The notes under the pieces were generated by a model. It was not told the DNA's origin. It searched no databases and saw only the letters and a program-made list of their open reading frames with translations. From positions 2,468-47,054 of the forward strand of contig JAQIFP010000032.1 in the NCBI GenBank assembly GCA_030141585.1: a DNA stretch of 44,587 nucleotides. The letters are read 5' to 3'. Made by a program: the position numbers and the translations under genes. How positions within the stretch are numbered: position 1 is the stretch's first letter; each line of letters begins with the position of its first letter. The DNA is from Ophryocystis elektroscirrha (taxonomy: Eukaryota; Apicomplexa; Conoidasida; Neogregarinorida; Ophryocystidae). Below are positions 1 to 10,356 of the stretch, one piece after another.

Positions 1-246
1 TATAATAATAATATATATAATATGTGCATAAAATAATAAATATAATATATATATATTTTATATATAATAAATATATATATTATATTTATTATATATAACA
101 TATATATACTTTATATATATATATATAATAATAATATATATAATATGTGCATAAAATAATAAATATAATATATATATATTTTATATATAATAAATATATA
201 TATTATATTTATTATATATAACATATATATACTTTATATATATATA
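1..246. repeat. Two tandem copies of a 123-bp AT-only unit
   Basis: The stretch 1-123 is repeated almost exactly at 124-246. The landmark tatgtgcataaaataataaa occurs at 21 and again at 144, giving a period of 123. The unit is built from TA and TAA runs. It lies in the intron or upstream sequence before the first visible RAD50 exon. No coding potential is seen. Confidence 0.8.
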
Positions 247-388
247 TATATATTAGACAACATACGCTTAAAAAAATTACGATGTATGTTATAAATACTT
301 TTTGTTTCAGCTTCTACTATGAATGAAACTAGTAAATAGAAAAAAAATTATATAAGCTTATAATTTTATCTTAACTTTTTTTTTTTAG

Positions 389-3376
389 TCTGCAAATGCC
401 ATTCAATCTTCGGAAAGGGTCAAAAATATTGATAAATCTCTTCGAAACTTAACTGTTCAAATTGAAGAAATTATTCCCGATTTCAAATACGAAAATTTAG
501 ATGATTTACAGAATAAAATGAAGTAAGGGTTTTTTTCAAAAAACATTAAGCGTTTTCCCAGTGAATATGTTGAAAAAAAAAATGAAGATTTTCAAATAAA
601 AAAAAAAAAAAATACTGAGGAATTATCGCGCTTAGAAACATTACTAATGGAAATAGATAATGATTTAAAAGTTAAAACAAGTAATTCATATTTGAAATTA
701 TTAAAACTTAGAATTATTTCAAGAAAATACATTAAAGCTTGAACTTACTAAACAAAATATTTCAAGGCATACTGAATTAATTAGAAAAGTATATTGAAGC
801 TTATTTACGTACTACCAGAAAAAATCATTATTGGTCGAATTCTCGACTGCTAAACAAGATATTCAAACAAATTACGCTTCGGAAGTTCTTGACAAGATAA
901 AAGAAGATATTCAACGTGTGTTTATCACCAATTCATATAATAGAGTATATTAAATTATAATAGATTTGTTTATTTTATGTTTAATATATGAAAAACTAAA
1001 AGTATAAGCACATATAAGTCATACTAATGCATATATATAGACATATGCAAATACAAAATTCTTATGTTATATTCATGTGTATATATATATATATATATTT
1101 TAATATGTATATATATATGTTTTTAATTATGTATATATAACTATATGTAATTATATAACTATATATGTTTATTTGATTAAAGTATATAAAAGTATAGGCA
1201 TAATAAGCCTATAAGATGACGTATATGTAAATATTTATTAGCATTTGTGTAAATATATATATAATAACATATATATACACTTATATACATATATGTATCA
1301 ATATTGGTTTTTTTATATGATTTACTTACATATAAATGTGATACATATTAAGATATAACCCTTATTTACTAAGTTAATTATAAGTTATACATGTTAGATA
1401 ATATATCCTTATGTAATTACAATTTCCGAACAGATTGTGAAGAAAGTTTGATAGACGCTCGTGGGTTTAGAAACCATGCTGCCAATGAAATATCCGATTT
1501 TCAAGCTCAGATACAGAAATCGACAAACTTAACTCATATAAATAATAGAATTAATACTTTGAAAACCTCTATTATTCGACATAGTGACCAATTTAAAGTT
1601 ATACTTGAAACACTGAGTTGCGACATTATAAATGATGAATTATTGAACAATATTCAAACTGAAAAAGCTGAAAAGCAAAATGAGTGCAACAAGTAATTAA
1701 TAAAACTCTTAAATTTTTTTTTTCTCAGAATTAAATCATTATTATTACAGCAAGAATTGGATTTTTCAAAAATTAAAGAAAAATACGCTATTCAAAATAA
1801 TAATGTAGAAAATTAAAGAATAAATTACTTGCAGAAAAAAAAATTGGAGCAATCATACAATGAAAAAATAAATTTGCTGAATTCTCATAAATTAACATTA
1901 GAAGAATTAGAAAAAGCTTTGATTTCAAAACAAAATGACGCGGAAAGTAAATCAAAAGAAATAAATGATCTAGAAAACTCTTTAATATTTTATAAAGATC
2001 TGTTAGAAAGTAAAAATTGTGTAAGTGAAAAAAATGCTTAGAATCAATAAAAAACAAAAAATGTGCCGTCTGCACAAGAGTTATAAAAAACGCAAAAGAT
2101 ACAGAAAAAATTAATGATAATATAAAATTTCAAATTCAAAATATCCCTGAGCGTATAAAATTACTTGAAGTAGAAGCTGCTAAAGCTCGGGATTCTTATC
2201 AACAAATACTCAAGTAAGATACCTTATATGTAAATTTTGAATAATTTTTTAATTTACACTCGAAAATTAAATACACTTTAATTGATACTAAAATAAATAT
2301 TTTACCTCAAATATACTGAGTATATTTAGATGTTGATATATGCAAACTTATCTATATTTCTATTCATCTATTTCATCTCTATTTTTGAATTGTTAATTAA
2401 ATATATTAAGGTTTCAGAATTACGCTGAAGAACTCAAATTATTGGAAAAAGAAATAAAACTTCATGAAGAAGAATGTGAAAATTTAAACACTGTAAGTAT
2501 TAAAGTTGTAATATTTTCGATAATAAATACACACTTATGCTGAATTGTGACTTTTACATATATTTGTGATTTTTTAAGGTTGATTTTATAGTTGTGCTAT
2601 CTTTTGAATATATAGGGATTTTTTTGTGTGTAATAAATTACTGAATATTTATGTTCAAACAAAGTCTTGAAATTACAATAACGTTTAGGGGATCTTGGAA
2701 GAAACAAATAAAATAAACCACTCAAAAGCTTGTATAGTTCAGTGCGACATTGATATAGAAGCTTACAATGAAAAATTAAAATTATACTGGGAAGGATTGC
2801 GTCTTTCTAATGATATTCAAGATTTTGAAAAGTTAGCCTCTATAATTATAAACGTTTATTTAAACTACATAATTATTAGACATTATTGTTCAATGATTTG
2901 TCTATACTATATATTGATAGTCAACATGCACAAACATATCCATTGAATTATATAAATAAACTTATATAATTCCATTTTTATTTATAGTTAGTCTAATTTA
3001 TGTGTAATTTATCTATTTTTCGGCTGTATAAATAATCAATTATGAATAGTATTACATCAATCAAATAATAGTAATATATATGTGTGTGATTAATAAGTTA
3101 TTGCACTTTATTTTGGCACGTTACAAATTATGTATAGGGAGCTGGGGCAACTTCAAAAAGAAATCTCTGATGGTTTAGACGGGAAAGAGGCTTTAAGCAT
3201 ACCAGAATTAGAGCAGAAAATAATGAAAGCTAAAGAGGTTTTGTGTAGTACTGATACAAAAATTAATGACAAAGAAACTTCAATAACGGAACTCAAAGCT
3301 AAATTAGAGCAAATAAAGTAACACATAATTAATTTTACAAATAAACTATTTAAATTTAAATTTATCTCACAACCAA

Positions 3377-3415
<39 letters not shown>

Positions 3416-3974
3416 CAATAATAATATAATATATATTATTACAGCTACCGTTCACTAAAAATTTTTTGGTTTTTTAGCTATCAGAGATTATTGGCAGAAA
3501 CCAAAGTCAATGAGTTGACTAAACAACTAGAAGTAATTGAATCAGCAGAGAAACAGCTTGTTGAAGAACATATGATGCAAGAATTTTATAAGGAGAAAGA
3601 CGTTCAACTCAAAATTGAAGTTACAGAGTAAAATAAATATTGCAATTTCATTATTTATTATTGTACTCCCATCATCTTAAATTGAAATAAATTAATTTAA
3701 AATATTAACATTTTTATTTTGGAATGAATTATATAATAAATAATATATTAAACATTCCAAACCACAAGTAACATAGCATTAATTTTCTTATAAATTTAAA
3801 ATAAATAAAATGCCATATAATGTTGTATTTATTAATCAAATTATAATAATTATATTACTAGAATTAAATATTAATTATTTAAAAATTTAGTTATTTTGTT
3901 TGTTTATCCAAATTATTTAATTATATTAAATAAATAAAATAATATATAATATATAATAATATAATATATATGAA

Positions 3975-4017
<43 letters not shown>

Positions 4018-5749
4018 AAATATATATATGTTAATATATTTCAATAGTACCAATTAGTTAGTAATTATTAAATTAAATTTATATAATTTAGATTGAATAC
4101 AAATTATGATGAAGCCAAGAAACAAATGGATTCTTTGAAAGCATCTTTTTTGTAAAAATATTGCATAAAATATGAAAATTGCAGCAATTTCGAACAATCC
4201 CACGAACACATAATCAAAGTTATTAAGCAAATACAGGCTGAAGTAGAGGAACTGAAGATAGAAAGGTTAAAAGAGTCCACGTTACAAAAGTTCGATCCTG
4301 ATATAATTACGGAATTAGATACAGAAAAGAAGAGACTTGTAAGCACAAATTTTGATTCCATTTTTATGCAGACAGTAGTAGTAGAAGAAATTAACGGACA
4401 AATAGCTGCCGAAAACGAAGAAATGACGGAAAAGTTACAAACACAGCGGCAGATAGAGAAAAGTGTAGTATTGCGTGAAAAAGAAGAAAAAGCAAAACTT
4501 AAGCTGGACAGAATTGAGTTTTTAGAAGACCAGCTGAGTAAAATAGCCAAAAAAATATTTTTTTTATAGAAAATTATAACCCAGAAAGATTAAGGCAAAC
4601 GTATGACTTGTTGAAGTCAGAGTTAACTGAAGCCACACACAAACTGTAAGACGAATTTTTTTTTTTAATAATAATTAATAAAGATCCGCTAAATCGGGAG
4701 AAAGAAAAGCAAATAATGAGTGGTGTTTACAATACGAAACAGATTTGAATGCTCCTAAATTCCATAATCTAAAAGAGAGGCATATTGAAGCTATAATGGC
4801 GACTGAAGCCGAATTAATGGTTATTCGAGTAATATAATCCACATAAAATTGATTTTTAAGGATCTTCAAAAGTTCCATAGTGTATTAGATAAAGCCCTTA
4901 TGAAATACCATACAACCAAGGTACCATACAAACTGTATTTTGACCACACATCAGATGCATGAAATAAATAGAATTATCGAAGAGCTATGGAAAAAAATCT
5001 ATAATGGAAATGATATCGATTATATAGTAATACGGTCAGATACTGAAGATATTAATCAAACACAACAACAAGTTATGGGACAGCGTTCTTATCATTATAG
5101 GTGCTCATCTTATTCATACTATTTATATTATTACTAATACTATTATGAATATTTAAATAATTATTGTTATTATTACTATTATTTATAGGGTTAATTATTC
5201 TTATTATTTTTTATAGGGTTTATTACTATTATTATTAATTATAGGGTTTATTATTATTATTATAATTATTCTTATCAATATATATAGGGTTTATTATTAT
5301 TATTTATAGAGTACTTATGGTAAAAGATGAAGCTGAATTTGAAATGAGAGGACGATGTTCTGCAGGACAGAAAGTTTTAGCTAGTATTGTAATTCGACTA
5401 GCACTTGCTGAATGTTTTTGTGTAAATTGTGGAATACTTACGTTAGATGAACCTACCACCAATTTAGATCAAAGTAATATGGAGGTAAGAAAAAAAAAAA
5501 AAAAAAGAAAAAAAAAAGGGATTAGCTAAAGCAATATCGAATTTAATAGAAGTACGAAGAAATTGCTCCAATTTTCAAGTAAATAAAAATGTATATATTT
5601 AAAATCAATTAAAGTTAGTATTAATTACTCACGATGAAGATTTTGTTCGTATGTTGAACTTGTATCAACCGTGTGACGTTTATTATCGCGTCTCAAAAAA
5701 TAATGAAGGATATTCTGTGATTACCCACGCTGATATTAGAAGTTTTTGA
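389..5749 (+). CDS. RAD50 DNA double-strand-break repair ATPase, 5' end outside window
   Basis: RAD50 is the SMC-like ATPase of the MRE11-RAD50 complex, which tethers and processes broken DNA ends in the nucleus. The visible part starts inside the coiled coil (first exon 389-522, after a T-rich acceptor) and runs through about 15-20 exons of Glu/Lys/Leu-rich coil. The zinc hook is at about 2060-2085, with [10 protein letters not shown] (CxxC) at the apex of the coil. The C-terminal ATPase lobe is clear: [18 protein letters not shown] near 4960-5000, the ABC signature [13 protein letters not shown] near 5345-5390, Walker [12 protein letters not shown] near 5440-5470 and the H-loop LITHDEDF near 5620-5650. 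It ends in TGA at 5747-5749. Most introns are about 30-35 nt; those at about 917-1427 and 3630-4092 are larger and AT-repeat-rich. The Walker A half must lie upstream. Identity is certain; individual coil exons are less so. Confidence 0.9.
5101..5309 (+). repeat. RAD50 intron made of TATAGGGTTTATT minisatellite
   Basis: This intron separates the codons for HYR and VLMVK just before the RAD50 signature motif. It holds about four imperfect copies of a unit with the core tatagggtttattattatt, plus TTATTA runs. Both flanking exons keep the RAD50 frame (AG at the 5' side plus A at the 3' side gives Arg). Confidence 0.6.
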
Positions 5750-5774
5750 AGAAAAAAAAAAAGAGTCTAATTTT

Positions 5775-6603
5775 TCACTCATCTGCTGGTACTGCGCGCC
5801 GCATTGTTTGCATATTTACAAAAATTGGAACACAGTATTTAACCCCTTTAGTTACAGGCAGAGCTCCATGTAATGTTCTTGTATCTGCTTCACCATTTAA
5901 AGACATATTTTTCCAGCAAATTGCCATTCCAGTTTTTGGCTTAAATTGAATCCCTATGGTAGAGAAGTAAGTTTCTCCACCTTCTTCAACATCTAAACAA
6001 AACAATTAAAAAAAAAAAAAGAAAAAAAGTTACCGTTCAAATAAATGATTGCTGAGTGAGACCTAAACACTCCATCATGGTGTATTTTGAATTCTTGACC
6101 CGGCAAGTATTTTAACAAATTAATTTCCTCTATGTTATCATAAGATAACTTGAATATTGAAGCTATTCGATTAATTAATTTATGCACCATTGTGACGCTG
6201 TTAGTATCCAATAAATTCTCAATCTTTGAGCTCAATGAAGTCCTATTACGACTTTCCACTGAAACATAATTGTTCTAATTGCAAATTATAATAATTTAAA
6301 ATTGCGTACAGGATTATCAGATGTGGCTCCAATAGAAGTTTTCGATTTATCCCACCCTGCTAAATTACCAAGTTGTATAATTTCTTCACATTCTTCCGGA
6401 GATAATAAATTATATACAACTTCTATATATGGCTCTGTATTCAATAAATATACATCCACAGGTATTTTTTTTTGATCTCCTTGTACTATTTCATAATGTC
6501 GGATTAAGCGCTGTGTTAATTTTTTAGTTGTATCTACAGGAATAGTTTCCTTGGATAAATTCCATCCTATAGCAGTTCTTCCAGTTTCAACAGAATTTGT
6601 CAT
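5775..6603 (-). CDS. Prolyl 4-hydroxylase, Fe(II)/2-oxoglutarate dioxygenase
   Basis: This family hydroxylates peptidyl proline using O2, Fe(II) and 2-oxoglutarate. Three exons are read on the minus strand. The N-terminal exon begins MTNSVETGRTAIGWN and includes YNLLSPEECEEIIQL, typical of the family's first helix. The middle exon carries GQEFKIHHDG (iron ligands of the HxD pair) and continues into YLND-VEEGGETYF, the highly conserved YLN..EGGET strand, across a 41-nt intron at 5993-6033. The last exon has TLHGALPVTKGVKYCVP: the distal His ligand and the Lys that binds 2-oxoglutarate. The first intron is best read as 35 nt, GT-AG. Total length is about 260 residues, with no obvious signal peptide from this ATG; the frame stays open upstream as far as about 6620, so a further 5' exon is possible. 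Its stop lies 25 bp from the RAD50 stop, tail to tail. Confidence 0.85.
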
Positions 6604-6881
6604 ACTGTCACGTATAGCTTTTTTTTTCTCCTGAATGTTAATAATATATATTTTTATTTATAATACTTTTTATACTACTATATATATATTATATATATAT
6701 ACTATATATATATTTATATTATTATTATTAGTATTATTATTATAATTAATGTAATAAATTAATGTATATAGAGATTAAAATATAATTTATGTATAAGTTA
6801 TATGTAAGGTATATAAGGTAAGCTATTAATCAATAAGATTAATGAATAAATAATTTGGTAGAGGAGGTTCGGTCCTTAAAA

Positions 6882-7955
6882 ATGTATTTTATAGATGTAT
6901 TTATTTTATTTTTTTTTTTTTGGAAATATATTGATTGTATAGCTGTACAAAAATCCGGAGTAGGAAGATGGATAAATGCCCATTCAGCGACGCACACCAT
7001 AGGATTTTATATAGAAAGGGAACTTGATGAAGAATTGAATATTGAAATATCTGTATCAATAATAAACGCTCTAAGAGTATTAGAAATGGGCTCAAATGTA
7101 AAGTTTAGACAAATAAGACAATTAGAAAAACACCATATAAAGCTTGATTTGACAGGAGACGAATGCATTACGTTCAATCATCCACGTTTTAATTACATTT
7201 CAATTGTGCTTGGTTCAGGCTGTTTTTCTTTAAGTTTAATTATCCATGAATTGCTACATGGACTTGAATTTTCTCATGAATTTAATAGAGCGGATTACAG
7301 CGACTATATAACGAAAAACACAACCGATATGGAATCCCCATGGAACCTTACAAAATACGATATTTATTCATCTTTGCACTACACAGTAAACAGTTTAGGA
7401 GCAACTTTATTACAGCCATTAAAGGAATTAAAAATTAATGAAACATTGGTCGGCAATTTTGCGTTACCAAGTACGTGTGATTGGTACGGTATCAATATTT
7501 TGTATCCTGGATACAAACTCCCTCCCGAGTGTGTTTTAAATGAACCTCCTGAACTTCCCAAACCCCGTGAAGAGTATCAAACGGATGATGATAACTGGGA
7601 AAAATGCATTTATACAAGAAATCTTAGCATTTTTGATGATACCTGTATTTATGAAAAAAGATACGGAAATCTCAATTTTATTCCTTTCGCAAATAAGTCT
7701 TTTTTTTCAGCAGCAACTATCAAACAACTTAAAAGGTGGTTTCGAGCTATTTACAAAAGGTTTCAAATTGGATTTTTAACACATATTGACCGTTATATAT
7801 GGGAAACCTTATTAGAACGTTTAGAAGAAGATTGTGAACAATCTTCTATTGATAAAAATCAAATGAAATTTGCAAAACTTATCTATTGTATGTGTGATCG
7901 ATTAAAAGATAAAACGATAACAGGAAAAGATTTTTTTGAGTGTCAATCTCGATAA
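6882..7955 (+). CDS. Secreted astacin-like zinc metalloprotease, copy 1
   Basis: Single exon of about 357 residues. The ATG at 6882 is preferred over upstream in-frame non-ATG codons because it begins a hydrophobic signal peptide (MYFIDVFILFFFFWKYIDCIA). The astacin zinc site is HELLHGLEFSHEFNRAD, with zinc ligands at about H122, H126 and H132, catalytic E123, and the family's HExxRxD continuation. The usual Gly before Phe is Glu here. The Met-turn, normally SxMHY, reads SSLHY, with Leu at about residue 165 in place of Met; the Tyr is retained. The end of the catalytic domain matches the family pattern LSxxDxxxINxLY as LPSTCDWYGINILYPG. A C-terminal region of about 130 residues has at least six Cys. 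Its closest relative in the window is the next gene. The substrate is unknown. Confidence 0.85.
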   Translation: MYFIDVFILFFFFWKYIDCIAVQKSGVGRWINAHSATHTIGFYIERELDEELNIEISVSIINALRVLEMGSNVKFRQIRQLEKHHIKLDLTGDECITFNHPRFNYISIVLGSGCFSLSLIIHELLHGLEFSHEFNRADYSDYITKNTTDMESPWNLTKYDIYSSLHYTVNSLGATLLQPLKELKINETLVGNFALPSTCDWYGINILYPGYKLPPECVLNEPPELPKPREEYQTDDDNWEKCIYTRNLSIFDDTCIYEKRYGNLNFIPFANKSFFSAATIKQLKRWFRAIYKRFQIGFLTHIDRYIWETLLERLEEDCEQSSIDKNQMKFAKLIYCMCDRLKDKTITGKDFFECQSR

Positions 7956-8032
7956 GGTTCTTTTTTTTTTTTTTTTTTTTTTAGAAGAAAAAATTAAGTC
8001 ACATAGGTTTATAACATAATATTTATGTTTAT
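7956..8032 (+). other. 77-bp spacer between the tandem astacin genes, with a poly-T run
   Basis: The spacer contains a run of about 20 T followed by an A-rich stretch up to the ATG at 8033. It is too short for a large promoter, so either the core promoter is very compact or the two genes share transcription. Confidence 0.5.
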
Positions 8033-9058
8033 ATGTATACTTTAGTGTTTTTTATTTTATGTATAATAAGACGAATAAATGGTTCCTGTATAAACGACGC
8101 TTTTGGACTAAAGTGGTTTTCCCCACACAGTCTATTGCACACAATTGGTGTTAAATGGAACAATTTTTCTTTATCCCATAAAGAAACTGTACTACATAGT
8201 TTAAGAATATTGGAATTAAGTACAAATATTCGTTTTAGAGATAATAGGCTGTTTGAACGTAATATAATACGAATGAAATATAATACAAAAACGTGTATGA
8301 CTACATTTGATCATAACAAAGTATATATTGAGCTTAAATTAAGTTGTATTGATCAACTACCCATAATACATGAATTTTTGCATGCATTTGGATTTGCCCA
8401 TGAGTTTGGTAGAGCCGATGCCACTAAATATGTGGTAAACCTTAAAGATCATAAACAATGCAATTTGACGCTTACACCATATGACGCATATTCAATATCC
8501 CATTATGCTTTAGGCTTCAATAGTTATATAACCGATGAGTTGAAGAACCAGGGTGTAAATCAATCTTACGTAGGGTTTGGTATATTTCCAAGTTTTTGTG
8601 ATTATTACGCTCTTAATAACCTTTATCCGGGCAGTCTTTTTCCTCCTACGTGTATTTTAAATGAACATACGCCTTTTTATAGAGCTTATGAGCCTCAATA
8701 TGAATCCAGATGCCGACAATTACAACCTGATATTGTTCAAGAAAAATGCTATCTTAAGAAAAGATATGAAGAATTCGATTTTATTCCCTCCATCCGCTCT
8801 AAAATATTCTCTAATCCTCGTTTCGCTAATGATGAAGTATATGTAGTACGTTTTCTTGAAGGTATCAACCACAGGTTTTCTAAAGGCTATAAAACTCCAT
8901 TGGATCAATATCTATGGGAATTTCTATTGGAAATGTTGGAACAGGAATGCAAACATACTTCAAATAACGCCAAAATCAATAAAATAAGATCTTGTATATG
9001 TCATAATATAAACTATTCCAAAATGGAACCTAAAACATTAACTAGATGTTATGATTAA
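8033..9058 (+). CDS. Secreted astacin-like zinc metalloprotease, copy 2
   Basis: Single exon of 341 residues, colinear with the upstream gene and clearly its paralogue. The signal peptide is MYTLVFFILCIIRRINGS. The zinc site is HEFLHAFGFAHEFGRAD, with ligands at about H113, H117 and H123 and catalytic E114; the canonical Gly is retained, unlike copy 1. The Met-turn reads SISHY, with Ser at about residue 156 where the family has Met. The catalytic domain ends FPSFCDYYALNNLYPG. A C-terminal Cys-containing domain shares motifs with copy 1: EKCYLKKRYEEFDFIP versus TCIYEKRYGNLNFIP, and YLWEFLLEMLEQEC versus YIWETLLERLEEDC. Activity is plausible because ligands, Glu and Tyr are kept, but it is not certain with an altered Met-turn. 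Confidence 0.85.
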   Translation: MYTLVFFILCIIRRINGSCINDAFGLKWFSPHSLLHTIGVKWNNFSLSHKETVLHSLRILELSTNIRFRDNRLFERNIIRMKYNTKTCMTTFDHNKVYIELKLSCIDQLPIIHEFLHAFGFAHEFGRADATKYVVNLKDHKQCNLTLTPYDAYSISHYALGFNSYITDELKNQGVNQSYVGFGIFPSFCDYYALNNLYPGSLFPPTCILNEHTPFYRAYEPQYESRCRQLQPDIVQEKCYLKKRYEEFDFIPSIRSKIFSNPRFANDEVYVVRFLEGINHRFSKGYKTPLDQYLWEFLLEMLEQECKHTSNNAKINKIRSCICHNINYSKMEPKTLTRCYD

Positions 9059-9301
9059 TTAATTAAAGAAGTTTAGTGTTAATATCACTTAATTACATGT
9101 TAGTAGTTTTTTTTTTTTTTTAATTTTTTTCTGGTTATTTTTGAACTTTTTTATAAAAAAAAAATATATAACAATGAACTCTCAGTTTTTACTTTTTATA
9201 AACTAGACGGATATAAGAGGGCTCATATATATATATTTACATATTTCGTCATTTGCAGTTTTTTTTTTTTATGATTTTTTAAACCCATTAAGGTATAGAA
9301 T

Positions 9302-9625
9302 ATGAATACTGAAACCAATCTATCTATACTCCTTAAAGATGAAGTTGACATAAAGAAAGAAAAAGATGTACTATACTTAAGCATTATGCTTAAAACATCT
9401 CAGTTATTATCCTATCAGCTTCAAAAACAAATCAATGAAAATATGATAGAAAAATTTTCAAAAAGATCATCTTGGTGGAATACTTTGCAGCTGCATTCTT
9501 GGGACTTTAAGAATGGTTATAAATATTTAGATTTGGAGGGAGCTTTATTTATTCTAGTAAAACAAGATATTTACTATTACTTGTTTAATTGAGCACTTTA
9601 TATATATTCATAGTTATAAAAGAAA

Positions 9626-9678
<53 letters not shown>

Positions 9679-10356
9679 CATATATATATTTGTTTGAGAG
9701 GTTTTTTTTTTTTTTTTATATACAATGAGTATTACAGATGTCTTTTTGGGATGAGTTATTTGAAGGCATATTTAAGGCTCAATTAATTATGTACGAAGAT
9801 TTAAGAAAATTTCAAGTAAATTAAAAAATATCTAATACTAATTTTTACGTGTAAAACATGCCTTGTAAATTATATATAAACACGTGGAACTGTAAATCGG
9901 TTAACATAAAAAGAAGTGTTGCATAATAGCGTCCAAACCCTTGTAAAATATTTTTTAAATTATAAATTTAGGAAGTTATTTTTTTTAATATAATTATATA
10001 TATTTGAATTTGTAGAAAATATGCGTAAATTGGTCGAATCAAAATTTGTCTGCGTTTGATCATTATACTGGTAATCAATACTTTTGTAAAATCTTTCAAT
10101 AGTGCGAGACTTTTTAGAACAAGCAGAAATTATTCTAAAGGTACTTTTTTTTACAAAAAAAAAAAGTTAATAAGTTTACACACATATGTGTGTAATATCT
10201 AAATTTATTAATTCGAATGCATTTGAATAGTATTTATAGTAATTATATCAATACCATATGAATTCTTTTCAGAAAATGAATAGATTAGATTTGGCTTTAT
10301 TAGTCAGTAAACAGAAATCAATTCTAACAAGTTTGAATCCTGAGGAAGAAAGCTAA
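9302..10356 (+). CDS. Unrecognised small protein, about five exons
   Basis: I do not recognise this protein. The first exon begins MNTETNLSILLKDEVD and is Lys/Leu-rich, with the segment SSWWNTLQLHSWDF. A consistent model joins it through a long (TA)n intron, with acceptor before 9739, to an exon reading MSFWDELFEGIFKAQLIMYE. Two short exons follow (one reading ICVNWSNQNLSAFDHYT, one RDFLEQAEIILK), then a last exon from about 10274 ending NPEEES and TAA at 10354-10356. The total is about 165 residues, mostly helical and without membrane segments. Consistent phases and GT-AG borders support a real gene. Its stop overlaps that of the convergent CRN gene. Confidence 0.5.

Noticed and set aside
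2018..2040. A 21-nt intron (gtaagtg...cttag) just before the RAD50 zinc hook
   Set aside because: It leaves the hook exon out of frame. The donor 11 nt upstream (gtaaaaattg) gives a 32-nt intron and restores KKCAVCTRV, so the normal-size intron is preferred.
4104..4550. 148-codon minus-strand Ser-rich frame
   Set aside because: It is the shadow of RAD50 coiled-coil exons on the plus strand, which match the RAD50 order and phase.
5160..5300. Telomere-like repeats (AGGGTTTA) in the RAD50 intron
   Set aside because: The AGGGTTTA core occurs once per unit with ATT fillers, not as contiguous TTTAGGG units. It is a plain minisatellite within a conserved gene.
6259..6312. GC-AG intron in the prolyl hydroxylase
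   Set aside because: An alternative GT-AG intron of 35 nt (donor gtacgcaatt, acceptor caattag) keeps the frame, so no non-canonical donor is needed.
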